Part shown: positions 51,926 through 61,123 of the stretch, piece after piece
Layout of the letters: each line of letters begins with the position of its first letter
Position numbering within the stretch: position 1 is the first letter of the stretch
From: Patulibacter brassicae
GTDB taxonomy: Bacteria; Actinomycetota; Thermoleophilia; Solirubrobacterales; Solirubrobacteraceae
Length of the DNA: 64,000 nt
Reading direction: 5' to 3'
NCBI RefSeq assembly: GCF_033949425.1
Contig: NZ_JAXAVX010000005.1
Location: 217,824 to 281,823, forward strand
Translations under genes and position numbers: made by a program
The notes under the pieces: model-generated
What the model was told of the DNA's origin: nothing
Seen by the model: only the letters and a program-made list of their open reading frames with translations
Database searches by the model: none

Positions 51926-52495
51926 ATGGCCACCGTCGGCAGCGAGCGTCGGGACGAGCTCCTCGACCAGCTCGTCGAGCTGTTCCTCGCCGAGGGGTTC
52001 CGGCAGTTCACGCTCGGCGACCTCGCCGCGCGCCTGCGCTGCTCGAAGACGACGCTCTACGCGCTCGGCGTGAGCAAGGAGCAGCTGACCGGCAACGCCG
52101 TGCGTCACTTCTTCCGCCGTGCCACGGCGTTCGTCGAGGAGCGCACCGCCGCCGAGCAGGACGCGGCCGCGCGGATCGTCGCCTACCTCAGCGCCGTCGC
52201 CGACGCCCTGCGCCCCGCCTCGGCGACGTTCATGGCCGACCTCGCCGAGCACCCGGTCGCCACCCAGGTCTACGAGCAGAACACCGCGGCGGCCGCCGAG
52301 CGCGTGCGGCGGCTCATCGCCGAGGGCGTGGAGGGCGGCGAGTTCCGCGCCGTGCACGCCGAGTTCGTCGCCGACGTCGTCGCCTCGACGATGACCCGGA
52401 TCCAGACCGGCGCGGTCCTCGCGACCACCGGGCTGCGCGACAGCGAGGCCTACGAGGAGCTCGCCGCCCTCGTGCTCGGCGGCGTGCGCCGGTGA
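51926..52495 (+). CDS. TetR-family regulator
   Basis: 189 residues; HTH LGDLAARLRCSKTTLYALGVSKEQ at about 30-54. The TetR core usually ends YxxFxxKexL; here it is YALGVSKEQL. TAGGAT (51913-51918) ends seven bases before the ATG. It is divergent from the FAD oxidoreductase with a 90-base gap. Confidence 0.82.
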   Translation: MATVGSERRDELLDQLVELFLAEGFRQFTLGDLAARLRCSKTTLYALGVSKEQLTGNAVRHFFRRATAFVEERTAAEQDAAARIVAYLSAVADALRPASATFMADLAEHPVATQVYEQNTAAAAERVRRLIAEGVEGGEFRAVHAEFVADVVASTMTRIQTGAVLATTGLRDSEAYEELAALVLGGVRR

Positions 52496-52546
52496 CGCCC
52501 GTCCCGGGCGGACCGGCGCCGGGCGCGCCCACGTAGGCTCCGCCCC

Positions 52547-53425
52547 GTGATCGACCTGCGCCTCGACGACCTCCGCGACGTCCTCGGCCTCGGGGTCGCC
52601 GGCAACTTCGCCGGCCACCTCGAGCAGGCCGGCGAGGCGGGCGACTTCGTGGGCGTCGAGGCCGCCGCGAGCGCCCCGAAGGGGATCTTCCCCTTCTACG
52701 TGCCCGGGGCCGCCGATGCGGACGCGGTGCCGTCGTTCCTCGGGACCTTCCCCCTGGCGACCGATCGGGTGAGCCTGCCCGCCGGTGAGGGCCTGAACCT
52801 GCAGATCGAGCCCGAGGTCGGCCTGCTGGCGCGCGTGACCTACGGCGCCGACGGGGCCCCCGCGGCGCTGCGCCCGGAGGCGGTCGGCGCGTTCAACGAC
52901 TGCTCGATCCGCCGACCCGGTGCCCGCAAGATCAGCGAGAAGAAGAACTGGGGCCCGGCGAGCAAGGGCATCGCCCCGCGCCTGCTGCCCGTCGAGGACC
53001 TCGACCCCGAGGGCCCGACCCGGACCTTGCGGCTCGCGTCGTTCCTGCGTCGCGACGGCGCGAGCGCCGCCTACGGGGTGGACAGCCCGGTGGTCGGCTA
53101 CTCGTACTACGGCGAGCAGCTGCTGGCGTGGCTCGTCGACCGCCTCCAGCACCAGCACGGCAGCGACGAGACGCCGCTGGAGCCGGTCGGCAGCTACCTC
53201 GCCGCCGCCGGCTCGCCGTCGCGGATCCTCGTCGGCATCGGCGCGACGCGGTACACGGCGCTCGGCGAGTCGACGTTCCTGCGCGACGGGGACACGGCGA
53301 TCGTCGTCGTCTACGACGGCGAGCGGTGGACGCCCGAGGCCGTCGAGCAGGCCGTCGCCGCCGGCGACGAGGCGGCGCTCGAGGGCGCGTCCGTCCTCGT
53401 CCAGCCCGTCGTCGCCGCGGACTGA
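52547..53425 (+). CDS. DUF5718-family protein
   Basis: 292 residues beginning MIDLRLDDLRDVLGLGVAGNFAGHLEQAG. I match it to DUF5718, cytosolic proteins of unknown function; ARKISEKKNWGPASKGIAP and SYYGEQLLAWL are its most conserved-looking parts. TAGGCT (52534-52539) ends seven bases before the GTG. The TetR gene ends 51 bases before. Confidence 0.7.
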   Translation: MIDLRLDDLRDVLGLGVAGNFAGHLEQAGEAGDFVGVEAAASAPKGIFPFYVPGAADADAVPSFLGTFPLATDRVSLPAGEGLNLQIEPEVGLLARVTYGADGAPAALRPEAVGAFNDCSIRRPGARKISEKKNWGPASKGIAPRLLPVEDLDPEGPTRTLRLASFLRRDGASAAYGVDSPVVGYSYYGEQLLAWLVDRLQHQHGSDETPLEPVGSYLAAAGSPSRILVGIGATRYTALGESTFLRDGDTAIVVVYDGERWTPEAVEQAVAAGDEAALEGASVLVQPVVAAD

Positions 53426-53546
53426 TCGACCGCGGACCGCCGGCCGGCCGCGGCGCCCGCGCACGTCCGCGCGAGCGGCGGTCGTCGCGGCGCCGCGTTG
53501 GCCTGGAGCGCCCGCCGGGACGCCGCCGACGCTCGGCGGCTTCCGG

Positions 53547-54713
53547 TCAGCCGGCGGCGGCCCCGCACGCCCCGCGGGTCAGCGCGGTCCGCAGGCGCAG
53601 GATCCGGGCCACCGCCCGTTGCTGCCGCGCGCGATCCAGCCGGCCGGCGGCGAGGGCGTCCGCGAGCGCGTCGACGGCCGTGGATCCCTCGTCGGCGTCC
53701 TGGCCGTAGAGCAGCAGGTCGACCCCCGCCGCGGCCGCGGCGACCGCGAGCGACCCGCGATCGGTCGTCGCCCGGAACGCGCCGGCCTGCAGGTCGTCGC
53801 TGATCGTCACGCCGCGGAAGCCGAGCCGGCCACGCAGCTCGCCCTCCACCACCCGCCGCGAGAGGACCGCCGGCGTCCGGTCCAGCGCCGGGTAGATCGC
53901 GTTGGCGAGCATCACGAGCGGCACCCCGTCCCGGATCGCGGGCGCGAACGCGGCCTCGTCCTCGGCGCGCAGGGCCGCGAGCGGGCGGTCGACGACCGAC
54001 CGCGCCTCGTCGGTGTTCGTCGTGGCGCTCCCGAGCCCCGGGAAGTGCTTGGCCGTCGCGGCGATCCCGCCGTCCCGCGCGCCGCGCGCGAAGGCCGCCG
54101 CCAGCGCCCCGGCGCGGGCGGCGTCCGCCGCGTAGGCGCGGTCCTGCCCGGCGATGAAGCCGCCGGCGCGGTCGGCGACGGGCGCGAGGTTGACGTTCAC
54201 GCCGGCCCGGCAGAGGGCGCGGGCGGACCCGCGTCCCGCGGCGCGGACGGTCGCGGCGCCGGCCCGGGCCTGCTCCGCCGCCGAGCGCGCCGGCGGCGCG
54301 TCCTCGATCCGGCGCACGAGGCCCCCCTCCTGGTCGCTCATGACGAGCAGCCGCACGGCCTGCAGGCGCCCGGGCCGCTCGATGGCCTGCAGGCGGCGCG
54401 CGAGGGCGCGGACCGGCGCGACGGTGCGGCCGTTCTCGCCGAAGAGGATCACCCCGCCGACGCGCCCGGCGGCGATCGCGTCGCGCAGGGCCGGCGGGAT
54501 CGTCGCGCCGTGCTGGCGGAACCCGACGATCACCGACTGGCCGGCGAGCTGCTCGTCGTCGAGTCCCTGCGCGGTGGCCAGGAAGACGTCGCCCCCGCGG
54601 ACGGACGCCGGGTCGTCGTCACCGCCGCCGCCGCAGCCGGCGACGACGAGGGCGGCGGCCAGCGCGAGGACGCGCAGGGCCGGCGGGCGGGCGGGACGCG
54701 GGGGACGGCGCAC
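53547..54713 (-). CDS. GH3-family beta-N-acetylhexosaminidase-like lipoprotein
   Basis: 388 residues: signal peptide with lipobox LVVAGC, then a glycoside hydrolase family 3 TIM barrel. MSDQEGGLVRRI and AKHFPGLGSATTNTDEARS are NagZ-type motifs (NagZ usually has KHFPGHGDT-DSH), and ISDDLQAGAF holds the predicted nucleophile Asp. It likely trims N-acetylglucosamine residues from peptidoglycan or glycans at the outer face. The GTG start follows TAGGCT by nine bases. Confidence 0.85.
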   Translation of the reverse strand: MRRPPRPARPPALRVLALAAALVVAGCGGGGDDDPASVRGGDVFLATAQGLDDEQLAGQSVIVGFRQHGATIPPALRDAIAAGRVGGVILFGENGRTVAPVRALARRLQAIERPGRLQAVRLLVMSDQEGGLVRRIEDAPPARSAAEQARAGAATVRAAGRGSARALCRAGVNVNLAPVADRAGGFIAGQDRAYAADAARAGALAAAFARGARDGGIAATAKHFPGLGSATTNTDEARSVVDRPLAALRAEDEAAFAPAIRDGVPLVMLANAIYPALDRTPAVLSRRVVEGELRGRLGFRGVTISDDLQAGAFRATTDRGSLAVAAAAAGVDLLLYGQDADEGSTAVDALADALAAGRLDRARQQRAVARILRLRTALTRGACGAAAG

Positions 54714-54830
54714 GGCCGTCCGAGCCTACCCGCGCGCCGCCGCCGCCGATCCGGTCCTCGTGGGGCGCGGGCAACCGCCCTCCGCGCGCCCGGCGCGACC
54801 CTCGTCCAGCGCCGGGCGCGACGCGGTCGA

Positions 54831-55316
54831 TCAGGTGCGGCGGTCGCCGCGCACCACGGCCCGGCGCAGCATCTCGGCCCGGTCCCCGTCGCGACAGCCG
54901 AGGGCGATCGCGTCGGCCGCGTGCAGCAGGACGAGCCGCAGCGGACCGGTCGACGCGCCGGCGCCCGGGGCGCGGCGGTAGAGCGTCGCGAGCTCGGCCA
55001 TCGGGAGGTCGAGCTGGCGCAGCGCCGCGATCCGCGCCGGGCCCTCGGGGACCGCGCCGATCGTCCCGCAGGTCTCGTCGATCCGGCGCGCCGCGCCGCG
55101 CATCACGGTGTCGGCCGCGGGCCGCAGCCGGCCGCTCGCCGCCGGGGCGCCCGGAGGCAGCGCGACCGTCGCGGGCACCGGGCCCTCGACGCGATCCTGC
55201 AGGGCGTACCAGCCGTCCGTCGCGTCGCGGGCGACGGCCGAGGGCCCGCCGGCGGCGAGCAGGCCGCCCCCGACGACGGCGAGGGCGAGGACCACCCGGG
55301 GCAGGCGCAGGCGCAC
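54831..55316 (-). CDS. Secreted or anchored protein of unknown function
   Basis: 161 residues with an N-terminal hydrophobic signal (VVLALAVVGGGLLAAGGPSA). The mature part has two Cys (near CGTIGA and LGCRDGD) that may pair, and helical segments; no family recognised. GTG start at 55316. About 116 bases before the next gene stop. Confidence 0.5.
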   Translation of the reverse strand: MRLRLPRVVLALAVVGGGLLAAGGPSAVARDATDGWYALQDRVEGPVPATVALPPGAPAASGRLRPAADTVMRGAARRIDETCGTIGAVPEGPARIAALRQLDLPMAELATLYRRAPGAGASTGPLRLVLLHAADAIALGCRDGDRAEMLRRAVVRGDRRT

Positions 55317-55521
55317 GCCCGTCCCATCGGCTCGGTCCTCGACCGGCCCGCGCCGTGCCGCACCCCGGTGGACCGACGTCGTGCTCGGCGGCGCCGGCGC
55401 GCGTCGTCCGGGCGGACCGACGACCGGACGCGGGGGCCGGCGGTGTCCGGCCGGACCCCGGGACCATCGCCGCGGCGCCCGTCCTTACCCGCCGCTCACC
55501 GGGGCGTGCCACGCTGGGTCC

Positions 55522-56103
55522 ATGAGCGACGAGCGGCGACGCGGATTCGACGAGGCGCTGCGCGCGATCGCGCGCGAGCTGGAGCAGACGGTCGACCGCC
55601 TGGCGGACGCCGACCTCGACGGCCTGGCGCGCCGCGCGGGCGTCGACCCCGACGAGGCGCGCGCCTGGACCGACGGCGCGCGCACGTGGCTCCACGCCCA
55701 GGCCGAGCAGCTCGGCGAGCACGACCCGCTCGGGGCGCTGGACGACCTGCTCGGGCGCGTCGCCCGGCCGGGAGCCCGCGACGCCGAGACGTCGCGACCG
55801 GCCGCGGACCGCCGTCCGGCGACGCCGCCCACCGGCGAGGACCCGCTGGACGCCGCCCGCCCCCATCCGCTCGACGTGCCGAGCGACGAGCAGGGCCTCG
55901 CCCTCAGCGCGCTGGCCTCCGGCCGCTGGACGGTCGAGCCCGGCACCGCGACGCTCGCCGCCCGCGGCGACGGCCCGGCGCCGACCGACGCGCTCGGGCT
56001 CGTCCGCGAGCTGCGCGTGCGCGACTGGCTCGACGCGGACGGGCAGGTGACCGTCGTCGGCCGCCACGCGCTGGAGCGCTGGCTCGCGACCGCCACGCGC
56101 TGA
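55522..56103 (+). CDS. Hypothetical protein
   Basis: 193 residues, no signal peptide. A charged helical N-terminal region (FDEALRAIARELEQTVDRLADADLD), a Pro/Asp-rich middle (about 90-120) and a C-terminal part (LGLVRELRVRDWLDADGQVTVV) that could be a small winged fold. Unrecognised. Convergent with nothing; followed by the PEP carboxylase gene 93 bases on. Confidence 0.5.
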   Translation: MSDERRRGFDEALRAIARELEQTVDRLADADLDGLARRAGVDPDEARAWTDGARTWLHAQAEQLGEHDPLGALDDLLGRVARPGARDAETSRPAADRRPATPPTGEDPLDAARPHPLDVPSDEQGLALSALASGRWTVEPGTATLAARGDGPAPTDALGLVRELRVRDWLDADGQVTVVGRHALERWLATATR

Positions 56104-56196
56104 GCCGGGGCCCGCCGCCGCGTCGCCCGCGCGGCGGCCCGTCCTGGACGACCGTCGATGCGGGTCCCGCGCCGCGGCATGGCACGATCGCAGGCG

Positions 56197-58911
56197 ATGC
56201 CCGACGCGGCCCCCGGTCCCCCGCTGCCCGACGACGCGCCGCTGCGCCAGGACACCGAGCGCCTGGAGCGGCTGCTCGGCGACGTCCTGGTCGAGCAGGA
56301 GGGACGCGCGTTCCGCGACCGCGTCTTCTGGCTGCGCGACCGGGCCGCCGGCCTGCGCTGGGGCGACGCCGACAGCGAGGACCTCGTCGGCTTCCTGCAC
56401 CGCCTGCCGTCGGCGCAGCTCGGGCCGTTCGTGCGCGCCTGCTCGATGCAGCTCCAGCTCTCGAACATCGCCGAGGAGCTCGAGCGGCTGCGCCGGCGCC
56501 GGGCCTACGACTCCGACGCCCGCGGTCCCCAGCGCGAGTCGCTCGCCGCGGTGGCCGCCGCGGCCGCCGCGCTGCCCCGCGCCCAGCGCGACGCCGTCGT
56601 CGCCGGCCTCGACGTCGGGCTCGTGATGACCGCCCACCCGACGGACGCGACGCGCCGCTCGATCTTCGAGCACCAGCAGCGCGTCTGGGACCTCACGGAG
56701 CGGCTCGCCGACCCCCGCGTGGGCCCGGCGCGGGCGCGGGCGCTCGAGGACGAGCTGCGCGAGACGCTGACGATCTGGTGGCAGACCGACGACGTCCGCG
56801 CGATCCGGCCGCGGCCGGAGGACGAGGTCCGCCGGACGCTGCGCGCGCTCGAGACGGTGCTCTTCGACGCCGTCCCGGCCCTCGCCGACGAGCTCGCCCG
56901 GCGCCTCGGCACGGCGTGGCCGCCGGTGCGCCCGGTCGTCCGCTTCGGCAGCTGGGCCGGCGGCGACATGGACGGCAATCCGAACGTCGGGCCGGAGACG
57001 ATCGCCGAGACGCTGGACCGCCATCGCGCCGCGGCGCTGCGGACCCTCGGCGAGCGCGTCGACGGGCTCGGCCGGCGGTTCTCGCAGGCGAACCGGAACC
57101 TCTTCGTCACCCCGGAGCTGCGCGCCTCGCTCGCGCGCGACGCCGCCGCCCTCCCCGGCGTCGTCCCGACGGGCACGAGCCCGCACGAGCCGTTCCGGCG
57201 CAAGCTCGCGTTCGTCGCCGAGCGGCTGCGACGCGCCCAGGACCGGTCCGACGGCGGCTACGCGCGGCCGGCGGAGCTCGTCGAGGACCTCGAGCTCCTG
57301 CACCGCAGCGCCAGCTCGCAGCGCGTGGCCGACGGGCAGCTCGCCGCGCTCGTCACCCAGGCGCGGACCTTCGGCTTCCTCCTCGCCTCGCTCGACGTGC
57401 GCCAGTCCGCCGGCCCGCTCCAGCGCGCGGTCGCCACGCTGCTGCCGGGCTACGCGGTCGCCGACGAGGACGAGCGCCAGGTGCTGCTGGCCGACGCGAT
57501 CGACGCGCTGGAGCGTCGCGCGCCGACCGACGCGGGCCCGCCCGACGGCCCGGACGCCGGCGCGGCGCCGGCCGATCCGACGCTCGCCGAGCCCGACGAG
57601 GAGTCCGCCCGCACGATCGCGGCGGCCGCGGCGGTCGCGACGGCGCTGCGCGACCACGGGCCCGACGCGATCGGCTCGCTCATCATCGCGATGGCGCGCC
57701 GGCCCTCCGACGTGCTCTGCGCCCTCTTCCTGCTGCGCCGGACCGGCGTCGGCGGGGCCGAGGGGCTGCCGGCCGTGCCGATCGTCCCGCTGTTCGAGAC
57801 GGTCGAGGACCTCGACGCCGCGCCCGGGACGATGGAGCGGCTCTACGGGATCGCGGTCTACGGGCGGCAGATCGCCCGCTGCGACGGGCAGCAGGAGCTC
57901 ATGCTCGGGTACTCCGACTCGGCGAAGGACGGTGGCTTCTTCGCGTCGCAGTGGGGGCTCTACGCCGCGCAGGAGCGCCTCGTCGCGCAGGCCGACGAGC
58001 ACGGCGTCGCCGTGCGGTTCTTCCACGGCCGCGGCGGGTCGACCTCGCGCGGCGGCGCCCCGGCGCACCGGGCGATCCTCTCCCAGCCGCCGGGCTCGAT
58101 CCGCGGCCGGATCCGGATCACCGAGCAGGGCGAGGTCATCTCCCAGCGCTACGCGCATCCCGAGCTCGCCCAGCGATCGCTCGAGCAGACGCTCTCGGCG
58201 GTCCTGCTCGCGTCGATGACCCCGAGCGAGGAGCCCCCGGCGGCGTACCGCGAGGAGATGGCGCGGCTCGCCGGCGACGCGCGCCGCGCCTACCGCGCGC
58301 TCGTCTACGAGGACGATCGGTTCGAGCGCCTGCTCCACCAGGCCTCGCCGCTGGCCGAGCTGGCGGCGCTGAACATCGGCTCCCGGCCGGCGTCGCGCGG
58401 CGCGGGCGGCACGCAGTCCGTCGAGCAGCTGCGGGCGATCCCGTGGGTGTTCTCCTGGATGCAGAACCGGATCCTCCTCCCCGCCTGGTTCGGCTGCGGG
58501 ACGGCGCTGGCGTCCGGCGAGCGCGACCTGCAGCGCCGGATGCGCGAGGACTGGCCGTTCTTCGCGACGCTCGTCTCGATGCTCGAGATGTCGCTCTTCA
58601 AGACCGACCTCGGCGTCGCCGAGCGCTACCTCGAGCTCGTCGAGGACGACGTGCGGCCGCTGTGGGACGTCATCGTCGACGAGCACGCACGCGTGCACGA
58701 CGCCGTCCTGGAGATCACCGGCGGGACCGCGCTGCTGTCCTCCTCGCCTGCCCTCCAGGCGCGGCTGGAGCACCGCAACCCCTGGATCGACCCGCTGTCC
58801 CACATCCAGGTCGCGCTGCTGCAGCGATCGCGGGCCGGCGAGGAGGCCGCCCACGACCCGCTGCTGTCGACGATCGCCGGGATCGCCGCCGGGATGCGGA
58901 ACACGGGCTGA
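56197..58911 (+). CDS. ppc: Phosphoenolpyruvate carboxylase
   Basis: 904 residues from the ATG at 56197; an in-frame ATG at 56158 would add 13. It forms oxaloacetate from PEP and bicarbonate to refill the citrate cycle. Key motifs appear in order: VMTAHPTDATRR (catalytic His), SWAGGDMDGNPNVG, GYSDSAKDGGFFASQW, FFHGRGGSTSRGG, IGSRPASRG and the C-terminal MRNTG. I prefer 56197 because a promoter-like CACGAT ends eight bases upstream. Confidence 0.95.
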   Translation: MPDAAPGPPLPDDAPLRQDTERLERLLGDVLVEQEGRAFRDRVFWLRDRAAGLRWGDADSEDLVGFLHRLPSAQLGPFVRACSMQLQLSNIAEELERLRRRRAYDSDARGPQRESLAAVAAAAAALPRAQRDAVVAGLDVGLVMTAHPTDATRRSIFEHQQRVWDLTERLADPRVGPARARALEDELRETLTIWWQTDDVRAIRPRPEDEVRRTLRALETVLFDAVPALADELARRLGTAWPPVRPVVRFGSWAGGDMDGNPNVGPETIAETLDRHRAAALRTLGERVDGLGRRFSQANRNLFVTPELRASLARDAAALPGVVPTGTSPHEPFRRKLAFVAERLRRAQDRSDGGYARPAELVEDLELLHRSASSQRVADGQLAALVTQARTFGFLLASLDVRQSAGPLQRAVATLLPGYAVADEDERQVLLADAIDALERRAPTDAGPPDGPDAGAAPADPTLAEPDEESARTIAAAAAVATALRDHGPDAIGSLIIAMARRPSDVLCALFLLRRTGVGGAEGLPAVPIVPLFETVEDLDAAPGTMERLYGIAVYGRQIARCDGQQELMLGYSDSAKDGGFFASQWGLYAAQERLVAQADEHGVAVRFFHGRGGSTSRGGAPAHRAILSQPPGSIRGRIRITEQGEVISQRYAHPELAQRSLEQTLSAVLLASMTPSEEPPAAYREEMARLAGDARRAYRALVYEDDRFERLLHQASPLAELAALNIGSRPASRGAGGTQSVEQLRAIPWVFSWMQNRILLPAWFGCGTALASGERDLQRRMREDWPFFATLVSMLEMSLFKTDLGVAERYLELVEDDVRPLWDVIVDEHARVHDAVLEITGGTALLSSSPALQARLEHRNPWIDPLSHIQVALLQRSRAGEEAAHDPLLSTIAGIAAGMRNTG

Positions 58912-58920
58912 GCCCGGCGC

Positions 58921-59505
58921 TCAGGGCCGCGGCCGCCGGGGCGGCTCGAGCAGGCCGGCGGCGCGCGCGACGGCGAGCGCCTCGGCGCGCGTCGTCGCCC
59001 CGAGCCGCCGGTAGATCCGGCGCACGTGGGACTTCACGGTGTTGCGCGTGAGGTACAGCTCCTCGCCGATCTGCGCCAGCGTGCGATCGGAGTCCAGCGC
59101 GCGCAGGACGCGGTGCTCGGCGCGGGAGAGCGGCGACCCCGGCGCGACGTGCCGCATCGGGCCGGGCTTGGTGGGCGCGGCCGGCTCGGCCGCGGCGACG
59201 GTGCCGGCGAGCCGGGCGGCCTCGCGCGCGAGGGACGAGGCGACGAGCAGCATCGCGGCCGCGACCTCCTCGTCCTCCGCGGGCGCCGCCGGATCCCGCT
59301 CGAGCGCGCCGAGCGCCCCGGCCACGACGGCGTTCACCCGAGCGACCGGCGAGCCGGGCGCGGCCCCGCCGAGCAGCCGCAGGCGCGGCGCGGTGGCCCC
59401 ATCGGCGGTCCGGGCGTCGCCGCGCGGCGCGCCGGGGTCGGAGGACGCGTCGCGCACGCGACCTGAGCGGTTCTCGGGGACGTCTGCAGCGCCGAGGCCG
59501 GACAC
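58921..59505 (-). CDS. LuxR-type HTH regulator
   Basis: 194 residues. The C-terminal 65 are a classic LuxR/GerE HTH (LSRAEHRVLRALDSDRTLAQIG then TRNTVKSHVRRIYRRLGATT). The N-terminal part is Ala/Pro-rich with a helical middle and no receiver or ATPase domain, so the input is unknown. GTG start at 59505 is seven bases after GGGTACTGC, with a GTTC 16 bases further up. Convergent with ppc with nine bases between them. Confidence 0.8.
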   Translation of the reverse strand: MSGLGAADVPENRSGRVRDASSDPGAPRGDARTADGATAPRLRLLGGAAPGSPVARVNAVVAGALGALERDPAAPAEDEEVAAAMLLVASSLAREAARLAGTVAAAEPAAPTKPGPMRHVAPGSPLSRAEHRVLRALDSDRTLAQIGEELYLTRNTVKSHVRRIYRRLGATTRAEALAVARAAGLLEPPRRPRP

Positions 59506-59515
59506 GGGAGGTGCA

Positions 59516-59542
59516 GTACCCGCGAGACCCCGTTCCTGAACC
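59516..59542 (-). promoter_or_regulatory. SigB-like leaderless promoter of the LuxR gene
   Basis: Minus-strand GTTC (59538-59541) and GGGTAC (59516-59521) are 16 bases apart; the start codon begins 10 bases past the GGGTAC. Confidence 0.5.
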
Positions 59543-59585
59543 GGGTCGCGCCACGCGCGCTCCGGGACGCGCCGGGACGCCCGGA

Positions 59586-61049
59586 TCACTGCAGCGCGGA
59601 GGTCAGCCGCGCGAGGTTGTCGAGCACCCGCGAGGGCAGCCGCAGTCGCCGGTGCTCCTCGAGCGTCAGCTCCCGGCTGAGCGCCCGGTAGTGGTCCTGG
59701 ACGGTCCCGAGGCGCTGCGCGAAGTCGCGCCCCGACACGAGCAGCGAGAGCTCCATGTTCAGGTCGAACGAGCGCATGTCCATGTTCGACGAGCCGATCA
59801 CCGAGACCTCGTCGTCGATCGTGAGGTGCTTCGCGTGGAGGATCGACGGCGCCGGGTAGCGCCAGATCCGGACCCCGGCGCGCAGCAGCGCCTCGTAGTA
59901 CGAGCGCTGTGCGTGGAACACGAGCGGCTGGTCCCCGATCTCCGACACGAACAGCTCGACGTCGAGGCCGCGCTGGGCGGCGGTCGTCACCGCGTGCAGC
60001 AGCGACTCGTCGGGGACGAAGTACGGGCTCGTGATGCTCACGCGGCGCCGCGCGTTGTAGATCAGGGTGTTGAACAACCGGAGGTTGTTCTCGTTGTCGA
60101 AGCCGGGTCCGGACGGCACGACCTGGCACTCGAGCGTCGTCGGGGCGTCGGCCGGGTCGCCCGGCAGGATCTCGCCCTCCCACGCCTCGCCGCGCTCGCT
60201 GTGCCAGTCCGTCGTGAACACGGCGTTCACGCTGCCGACGATCGGGCCCTCGAGCCGCACCATGAGCTCCTGCCACTGCAGTCCCCGCCGGACGTTGGCG
60301 CGCTTGAGGTAGCTGCGATCGATGAGGTTCTGCGAGCCGACGAACGCCACCTCGCCGTCGACGACGAGGAGCTTGCGGTGGTTGCGCAGGTCGGGGCGCT
60401 GGTAGCGCATCCGCCACGGCTGGACCGGGAGCGCGGGGCGCCACTGGACGCCGATCCGCCGCAGGTGCCGGACCGTCCGCCGGTAGCGCGGCACCCGCAG
60501 CGAGCCGACGTGGTCGTAGAGCACCCGGACGGGGACACCGCGCTGCACGGCCCGCTCCATCGCGGCGAAGAACGGCGCCGTGGTCGCGTCCGAGGCGAGG
60601 ATGTAGAACTCGACGTGGACGAAGCGCTCCGCGGCGTCGACGGCGTCGGTCATCGCCTGGAGGGAGGCGTCGTACTCCTCGATGAGCTCCGCCCGGTTCC
60701 CGGTGACGAGCGGCAGCGCCCCGAGCTCGCGGTTCAGGGCGACCACGGGTGCCAGCCAGTCCGGTCCGGGATCCGTGGCGGGAACGACCGGGAGCGCGGC
60801 GGTGCGCTCGGCGATCAGCCGGTTGACCTCGCGCTGGCGGCGCCGGCGGTCGGCCGGGAGCTTCGGGCTGCCGATGAGCAGGAACGCGACGATCCCGACG
60901 TAGGGCAGCGCGAAGATGAGGATGAGCCACGCCATCGCCGAGGACGGGCGGCGGTTCACGGGCACGACCGCGAGCGCGACCGCGCGCACGACGAGGCCGA
61001 GGACGTCGAGCGCGACGGTGCTGTGGAGGAGGAGGTCGAGCGGCCCCAA
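59586..61049 (-). CDS. cls: Cardiolipin synthase (phospholipase D family)
   Basis: 487 residues, TTG start. Two N-terminal membrane helices (about 12-32 and 38-60), then two PLD domains with NHRKLLVVDGEVAFVGSQN and HAKHLTIDDEVSVIGSSN (HKD motifs). Enzymes of this type join two phosphatidylglycerols (or PG and another lipid) into cardiolipin at the inner membrane. It starts a run of three lipid genes on one strand. Confidence 0.9.
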   Translation of the reverse strand: MGPLDLLLHSTVALDVLGLVVRAVALAVVPVNRRPSSAMAWLILIFALPYVGIVAFLLIGSPKLPADRRRRQREVNRLIAERTAALPVVPATDPGPDWLAPVVALNRELGALPLVTGNRAELIEEYDASLQAMTDAVDAAERFVHVEFYILASDATTAPFFAAMERAVQRGVPVRVLYDHVGSLRVPRYRRTVRHLRRIGVQWRPALPVQPWRMRYQRPDLRNHRKLLVVDGEVAFVGSQNLIDRSYLKRANVRRGLQWQELMVRLEGPIVGSVNAVFTTDWHSERGEAWEGEILPGDPADAPTTLECQVVPSGPGFDNENNLRLFNTLIYNARRRVSITSPYFVPDESLLHAVTTAAQRGLDVELFVSEIGDQPLVFHAQRSYYEALLRAGVRIWRYPAPSILHAKHLTIDDEVSVIGSSNMDMRSFDLNMELSLLVSGRDFAQRLGTVQDHYRALSRELTLEEHRRLRLPSRVLDNLARLTSALQ

Positions 61050-61123
61050 GCGGCCCCCACGCTACCCGCGGCCGGCGCGGGCCCGTGCCGCGGGCCCCGG
61101 GTCGGCCGGGCGGCGGGATCCGG

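Noticed and set aside
54619..58854. 1411-residue minus-strand frame across ppc
   Set aside because: Antisense to a well-supported PEP carboxylase; composition is Arg/Val/Gly-rich with no motif.
52920..59051. A 2043-residue plus-strand open frame
   Set aside because: It covers DUF5718, the NagZ-like gene and ppc in other frames and has Arg/Pro/Ala/Gly composition without motifs; long open shadow frames are expected at this GC content.
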